DNA from: JBBQZO01 sp038207625
GTDB lineage: Bacteria; Pseudomonadota; Gammaproteobacteria; Burkholderiales; Burkholderiaceae_D
Assembly: GCA_038207625.1 (NCBI GenBank)
Contig: JBBQZO010000006.1
Span: 62,001-126,000 of the forward strand
Direction: 5' to 3'
DNA length: 64,000 nucleotides
Position 1 is the first letter of the stretch. Each line of letters begins with the position of its first letter. The translations under genes were made by a program, and so were the position numbers. The notes beneath the pieces are model-generated. The model did no database searches, was not told the origin of the DNA, and was given only the letters and a program-made list of their open reading frames with translations. Below, piece by piece: positions 60,420 through 64,000 of this stretch.

Positions 60420-61880
60420 TTATGGCTGGGCCGGCGTGACGCGCCAGACGATATTGCCGACGTCGTCGGCCAGCAGGATCGCGCCGGCCTTGTCCACCGC
60501 CACGCCCACCGGGCGCCCTTGCGCGGCGCCGTCGGCGTTCAGGAAGCCGCTCAGCACGTCCTGCGGCGGACCGGCAGGCTGGCCGTTGGCGAACGGCACG
60601 AAGATCAGCATGTAGCCGCTGCGTTTGGCGCGGTTCCACGAACCGTGCTGGCCGATCAGCGCGCCGTGGCGGAACTGCGGCATCAGCGCCGCGTTGTAGA
60701 ACGCCAGCCCCAGCGAGGCGGTGTGCGCGCCCAGCGCGTAGTCCGGTGCCAGCGCGCGCGCCACCAGATCGGGGCGCGGCGGCGTGACGCGGCTGTCCAC
60801 GTGCTGGCCAAAATAGCTGTACGGCCAGCCGTAGAAGGCGCCGTCGCGCACCTGTGTCATGTAGTCCGGCACCAGATCGTCGCCCAGTTCGTCGCGCTCA
60901 TTGACGGCGGCCCACAGCGCGCCGCTGTCGGGGTTGATCGCCATGCCGACCGGATTGCGCAAGCCGCTGGCGAGCACGCGCGCCTTGCCGGTGTCGGGGC
61001 GATACTCCCAGATCGCGGCGCGTCCTTCCTCGGCGGCGGCGCCGCGCTCGCCGGCGTTGCTGTTCGAGCCGACCGCGATGTACAGCCGGGTGCCGTCAGC
61101 GCTGGCCTGCAGGTTCTTGGTCCAGTGGTGGTTGATCGGCCCACCCGGCAAGTCGAGCACTTTCACGCCCGCCGTCGTGATGCTGGTCTGGCCGGGCTTG
61201 TAGCGAAAGCGCAGCAGCGCGTCGGTGTTGGCCACATACAGATCCTGGCCGATCAGCGCCATGCCGAACGGCGAATGCAGGCCGGACAGGAACACGCTGC
61301 GCACGGCGGCCGCGCCATGTCCGTCGATGCCGCGCAGCAACGTGATGCGCTCGGCCGAGGCGCCGGCCGCGCCGGCCCGCTTCATTGCGAAACCCATCAC
61401 GGCGCCGCGCAAGCCCTTGCCGTCGTCCGGCTTGGGCGGTGCGTTGGTTTCGGCCACCAGCACGTCGCCGTTGGGCAGCACGTACAGCCAGCGCGGATGG
61501 GACAGGCCGGCGGCGTAGGCGCGCACCGCCAGGCCGGCGGCCGGCTGGGGCGTGGCCGGCCCGGACCAGCGCACCGCCGGCGCGATGTTGACCGTCGGCA
61601 GCAGGGCATGGCTCGGTTCGGGCAGCTCGGGGTTGGGGCCAAAGCCAGTGGGCATCAGCTGCTGCTGGGGCGGAGACTGAGACTGAGACTGGGCTTGGGC
61701 TTGGGCTTGGGCTTGAGGCTGAGACTGAGACTGAGACTGAGACTGAGACTGAGACTGAGCTTGGGACTGGGACTGGGACTGGCTTTGGGCAGGCGCCAGC
61801 GCTTGCTCCTGTGCCAGCGCCAACGGTCCGGCCAGCGCGAGCGAGATAGTCACAATCAGCATGGGGAGGCGTGGTTTCAT
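60420..61880 (-). CDS. Sorbosone dehydrogenase/PQQ-type sugar dehydrogenase-like protein with SQ-rich linker
   Basis: A 486-residue exported beta-propeller protein of the sorbosone dehydrogenase family (GLSHPRWLYVLPNGDVLVAE, SGLRNPVGMAINPDSGALW and LIGQHGSWNRAKRSGY). A signal peptide ends at LALAQEQ. Between signal and propeller lies a low-complexity run of about 45 residues of Ser-Gln and Ala-Gln dipeptides, encoded by a hexanucleotide repeat. The start chosen is the ATG directly before the signal; 16 further codons are open upstream. Enzyme activity is unproven for this family. Confidence 0.88.
   Translation of the reverse strand: MKPRLPMLIVTISLALAGPLALAQEQALAPAQSQSQSQSQAQSQSQSQSQSQSQPQAQAQAQAQSQSQSPPQQQLMPTGFGPNPELPEPSHALLPTVNIAPAVRWSGPATPQPAAGLAVRAYAAGLSHPRWLYVLPNGDVLVAETNAPPKPDDGKGLRGAVMGFAMKRAGAAGASAERITLLRGIDGHGAAAVRSVFLSGLHSPFGMALIGQDLYVANTDALLRFRYKPGQTSITTAGVKVLDLPGGPINHHWTKNLQASADGTRLYIAVGSNSNAGERGAAAEEGRAAIWEYRPDTGKARVLASGLRNPVGMAINPDSGALWAAVNERDELGDDLVPDYMTQVRDGAFYGWPYSYFGQHVDSRVTPPRPDLVARALAPDYALGAHTASLGLAFYNAALMPQFRHGALIGQHGSWNRAKRSGYMLIFVPFANGQPAGPPQDVLSGFLNADGAAQGRPVGVAVDKAGAILLADDVGNIVWRVTPAQP
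61672..61790 (-). repeat. Hexanucleotide tandem repeat encoding the SQ/AQ linker
   Basis: Plus-strand GAGACT and GGGCTT units in blocks, so the minus strand reads Ser-Gln and Ala-Gln. The unit is a multiple of three, so slippage changes linker length without breaking the frame. Confidence 0.85.
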
Positions 61881-62082
61881 GATAGTCCGTGGTGATCGGT
61901 TTGGCGGCCTTGGTGCCGGCGCGGACACGCTCGGGCGTGCTTGGCTAAAGGGTAATAGATCGGCGGATTGCCGGTCGCACCTTTGAATCTATAATTTATT
62001 TGCCCGCCGACATGCCAGATGCGCATGACTACTGCGAACTCGGTTACCATTTCAGCCTTGTCCGTATTGCAGAGAGCAGGCT

Positions 62083-63114
62083 TTGAACCACGACATTCAT
62101 TCGCTGACCGGGAAGGGCGCGCACAGCGTCGACTTGAGCCATTGCCGCAACTGCGGCGCCGCAGCCACCGGCAACTACTGTCCCGCCTGCGGTCAGGAGA
62201 CCGTGCTGCACGTGCCGAGCGCGCGCGAATTCCTGCATGAATTCATCGGTCATTACGTCGCGCTCGAAGGCAAGCTGTGGGGCACCATCGGTCTGTTGCT
62301 GTTTCGCCCCGGCAGTCTGACGGCCGAATACATCGCCGGACGGCGCGTGCGCCACATCCAGCCGCTGCGCCTGTACCTGACACTGTCGGTGCTGTTCTTC
62401 GCGCTGATCAAGTACAGCGGCAGCAACGCGGACCTCATCAGGAGCGACGCCGAGGTCGGACCCGCCAACGTCGTCAAGGTTGCGCCATCCGCCCCCGCGC
62501 GTGCGGCAGGCGACTTGCCGCGGTCCGCCGCGCCGTCGTCGGCCAAGCCACCGTCGGCCGCGCCGCCGTCCGCCGCGCCGCCGTCCGGTACGTCGCTGCC
62601 GGCCCCGGCGCCCATCACCGGGCTCAAGGTGGAAGATGGCAACGTCAGCGGCAATATCAGCGTGGAGCAGACGATCGCCGCCATTAATCCAAAATGGGCG
62701 CCCAAGTTCAGCGCTTTCTGGCATCGCCCCGATACCGAACAAGCCCAAATCCTGACGACTGCGTTCCTCGATTACGTGCCGTATGCGATGTTCTGCATGC
62801 TGCCGCTGTTCGCGCTGTATCTGAAAATTCTTTACCTGGGCTCGGGCAAACGGTATGGTGAACACCTGCTGTTCGCGCTGCACACCAACGCCTTCGCCTT
62901 CGTCTTGTTCGGCGCGATCACGCTGGCACCCTGGGGCGGCGTCAAGTTCCTGCTATTCATCTGGCTGGCCAGCTATCTGCCGATGGCGATGCGGCGCGTC
63001 TACGGCGGCAGCCGCAAGGCCACCTTTGGGCGTTGGCTGGTGTTGATGACGACCCATGTGGTGGTGATGTTCTCGGCCATTCTGGGCACCATGCTGATGG
63101 CGGTGGTGCACTAG
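62083..63114 (+). CDS. DUF3667-type zinc-ribbon membrane protein
   Basis: A 343-residue protein beginning at TTG with AGAGAG about 6 bases upstream. An N-terminal zinc ribbon has Cys 21, 24, 33 and 36 (CRNCG...YCPACGQ). The family segment LRLYLTLSVLFFALIKY is a membrane helix. A Pro/Ala-rich linker follows, then three to four C-terminal helices. Function is unknown for the family. An ATG upstream in another frame does not extend it. Confidence 0.85.
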   Translation: MNHDIHSLTGKGAHSVDLSHCRNCGAAATGNYCPACGQETVLHVPSAREFLHEFIGHYVALEGKLWGTIGLLLFRPGSLTAEYIAGRRVRHIQPLRLYLTLSVLFFALIKYSGSNADLIRSDAEVGPANVVKVAPSAPARAAGDLPRSAAPSSAKPPSAAPPSAAPPSGTSLPAPAPITGLKVEDGNVSGNISVEQTIAAINPKWAPKFSAFWHRPDTEQAQILTTAFLDYVPYAMFCMLPLFALYLKILYLGSGKRYGEHLLFALHTNAFAFVLFGAITLAPWGGVKFLLFIWLASYLPMAMRRVYGGSRKATFGRWLVLMTTHVVVMFSAILGTMLMAVVH

Positions 63115-63153
63115 CGCGCTGGGGTGCTTGCCCGAGGGAGCGACTAGCCGGTA

Positions 63154-63173
63154 TACTGTGCTTTTGTACAGTA
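63154..63173. promoter_or_regulatory. LexA (SOS) box upstream of nadK
   Basis: TACTGT-N8-ACAGTA matches the gammaproteobacterial LexA consensus CTGT-N8-ACAG with extended ends. It overlaps a -10-like TATACT (63152-63157), with TTGCCC (63128-63133) 18 bases upstream. LexA binding would block this promoter. Confidence 0.8.
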
Positions 63174-63267
63174 TTTAGGGAGTGCCGTCGCCGTTGCCGT
63201 GTAGCCGAACCGCACGTTATGGGGTAACCTGCTGCGTGTTCGCCCCCTTCCCACCGTCGAGATCCTT

Positions 63268-64000
63268 ATGCCCGCCATGTCAGACAAGCAGAAAACCATC
63301 GCGCTGATCGTGCGGCATCACACGGTGGGCATCGACGAGGCGTTGACGCGGCTGGTCGAGTTTCTGCAAGGCGCCAATTACCGCGTGGTGTTCGAGGCCG
63401 AAACGGCGGCCCATCTGGCCCTGAACGACGTGGCAGCGATGAGCGTGGCCGAAATCGGCGCGCACGCATTTGCCGCCGTCGTGATGGGCGGTGACGGCAC
63501 CATGCTCGGGCTGGCGCGCCAGCTGGCACCCTACGACGTGCCGCTAATTGGCATCAACCAGGGCCGGCTCGGCTTCATGACCGACATCCCGATCGAGCGC
63601 ATGATTCCGGTGCTGGGCGAAATCCTGAACGGCAACTACAAGGCCGAAAAACGCACGCTGCTCGAAGGGCGCGTGCAGCGCGACGGCGCCACCATCACCT
63701 TCGGGCGCGCCGTCAACGATGTCGTGGTGGCGCGTGGCGCCGGCGCCGGCATGGCCGAGCTGAAGGTCACGGTGGACGGCCACTTCATGTACAACCAGCG
63801 CTCGGACGGTTTGATCATCGCCACCCCGACCGGTTCGACCGCGTATGCGCTGTCGGCCGGCGGACCGCTGCTGCACCCCAGCCTGGGCGGCATCGTGCTG
63901 GTGCCGATCGCCCCGCACGCGCTGTCGAACCGGCCCATCGTGGTGCCCGACAGCAGCGAGATCGTGGTCGAGATTTCCAGCGGGCGCGACATCAGCGTCA
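63268..64000 (+). CDS. nadK: NAD kinase, partial (3' end beyond the window)
   Basis: Phosphorylates NAD to NADP. The visible 244 residues open with KTIALIVRHHTVGIDEAL, and the GGDGT motif is in AVVMGGDGTMLG. The substrate region contains RSDGLIIATPTGSTAYALSAGGPLLHP. The frame runs off the right edge with no stop. An in-frame ATG three codons downstream is the alternative start. The upstream LexA box suggests control together with a downstream recN, the usual neighbour. Confidence 0.95.
   Translation, partial: MPAMSDKQKTIALIVRHHTVGIDEALTRLVEFLQGANYRVVFEAETAAHLALNDVAAMSVAEIGAHAFAAVVMGGDGTMLGLARQLAPYDVPLIGINQGRLGFMTDIPIERMIPVLGEILNGNYKAEKRTLLEGRVQRDGATITFGRAVNDVVVARGAGAGMAELKVTVDGHFMYNQRSDGLIIATPTGSTAYALSAGGPLLHPSLGGIVLVPIAPHALSNRPIVVPDSSEIVVEISSGRDISV

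Noticed and set aside
1..64000. CRISPR arrays, intact insertion sequences or prophage
   Set aside because: No regularly spaced repeat-spacer pattern, intact transposase, or phage structural genes were found on reading both strands.

Overview
The window is a GC-rich chromosomal segment from a betaproteobacterium, most likely an Oxalobacteraceae member of the Massilia/Duganella/Janthinobacterium type. That placement is an inference from the leuS-lptE-holA run, the pcm-rhodanese-tolC order, the density of c-di-GMP proteins and the intergenic GGGGTCAGAGT repeats. No rRNA or marker phylogeny was available.

Layout. 0-1.5 kb: exbB-exbD with an overlapping barstar-like gene, closed by a strong terminator. 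1.5-3.1 kb: a leftward trio (alpha/beta hydrolase, GNAT, VOC). 3.3-10.4 kb: housekeeping leuS-lptE-holA, a 0.5 kb repeat cluster, then proA, hemJ and a DsbA-fold isomerase. 10.4-13.1 kb: an rRNA methyltransferase and a Bcr/CflA exporter. 13.1-23 kb: a signalling and motility block holding an HDOD-GAF-histidine kinase, a receiver-PAS-GGDEF-EAL partner, a 13-repeat Sel1 protein, a flagellin and a membrane GGDEF-EAL protein. Two candidate sigma-28 promoters lie in this block. 23.2-31.7 kb: an AraC regulator, a secreted metzincin-type protease with a secreted partner protein, and a two-component-like propeller-PAS-GGDEF cyclase. 31.8-34 kb: a lone bufferin (DUF2282), a TraB/GumN protein, a 20-residue membrane peptide and a DUF883 protein.

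34.3-37.4 kb is an accessory patch. It begins at a tRNA-Gly(CCC), has lower GC than its surroundings, carries four small immunity- or antitoxin-like or hypothetical genes, and ends in what looks like a decayed tyrosine-recombinase fragment. I read it as the remnant of an integrated element. 37.4-52.8 kb: a MalT-like LuxR regulator, a GMC oxidoreductase, trmB, uppP-recQ, a BON protein, a YkgJ-type protein, a lipoprotein, an HtrA-type protease, an alcohol dehydrogenase and hydrolase pair, and a divergent PadR regulator with two identical palindromic operators. 53-64 kb: a CHASE-PAS-GGDEF-EAL protein, a TetR regulator, pcm-rhodanese-tolC, gloA, an OsmC protein, a sorbosone-dehydrogenase-like protein with an SQ-repeat linker, a DUF3667 protein, and the start of nadK behind a consensus LexA box.

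Four proteins with GGDEF domains, three also with EAL, lie within about 42 kb, so c-di-GMP signalling dominates the accessory content. The least described parts are the metzincin operon and its leader, the island of immunity-like genes, and the HDOD-kinase/c-di-GMP pair behind a sigma-28-like promoter. No CRISPR array, intact insertion sequence, prophage or rRNA gene was seen.
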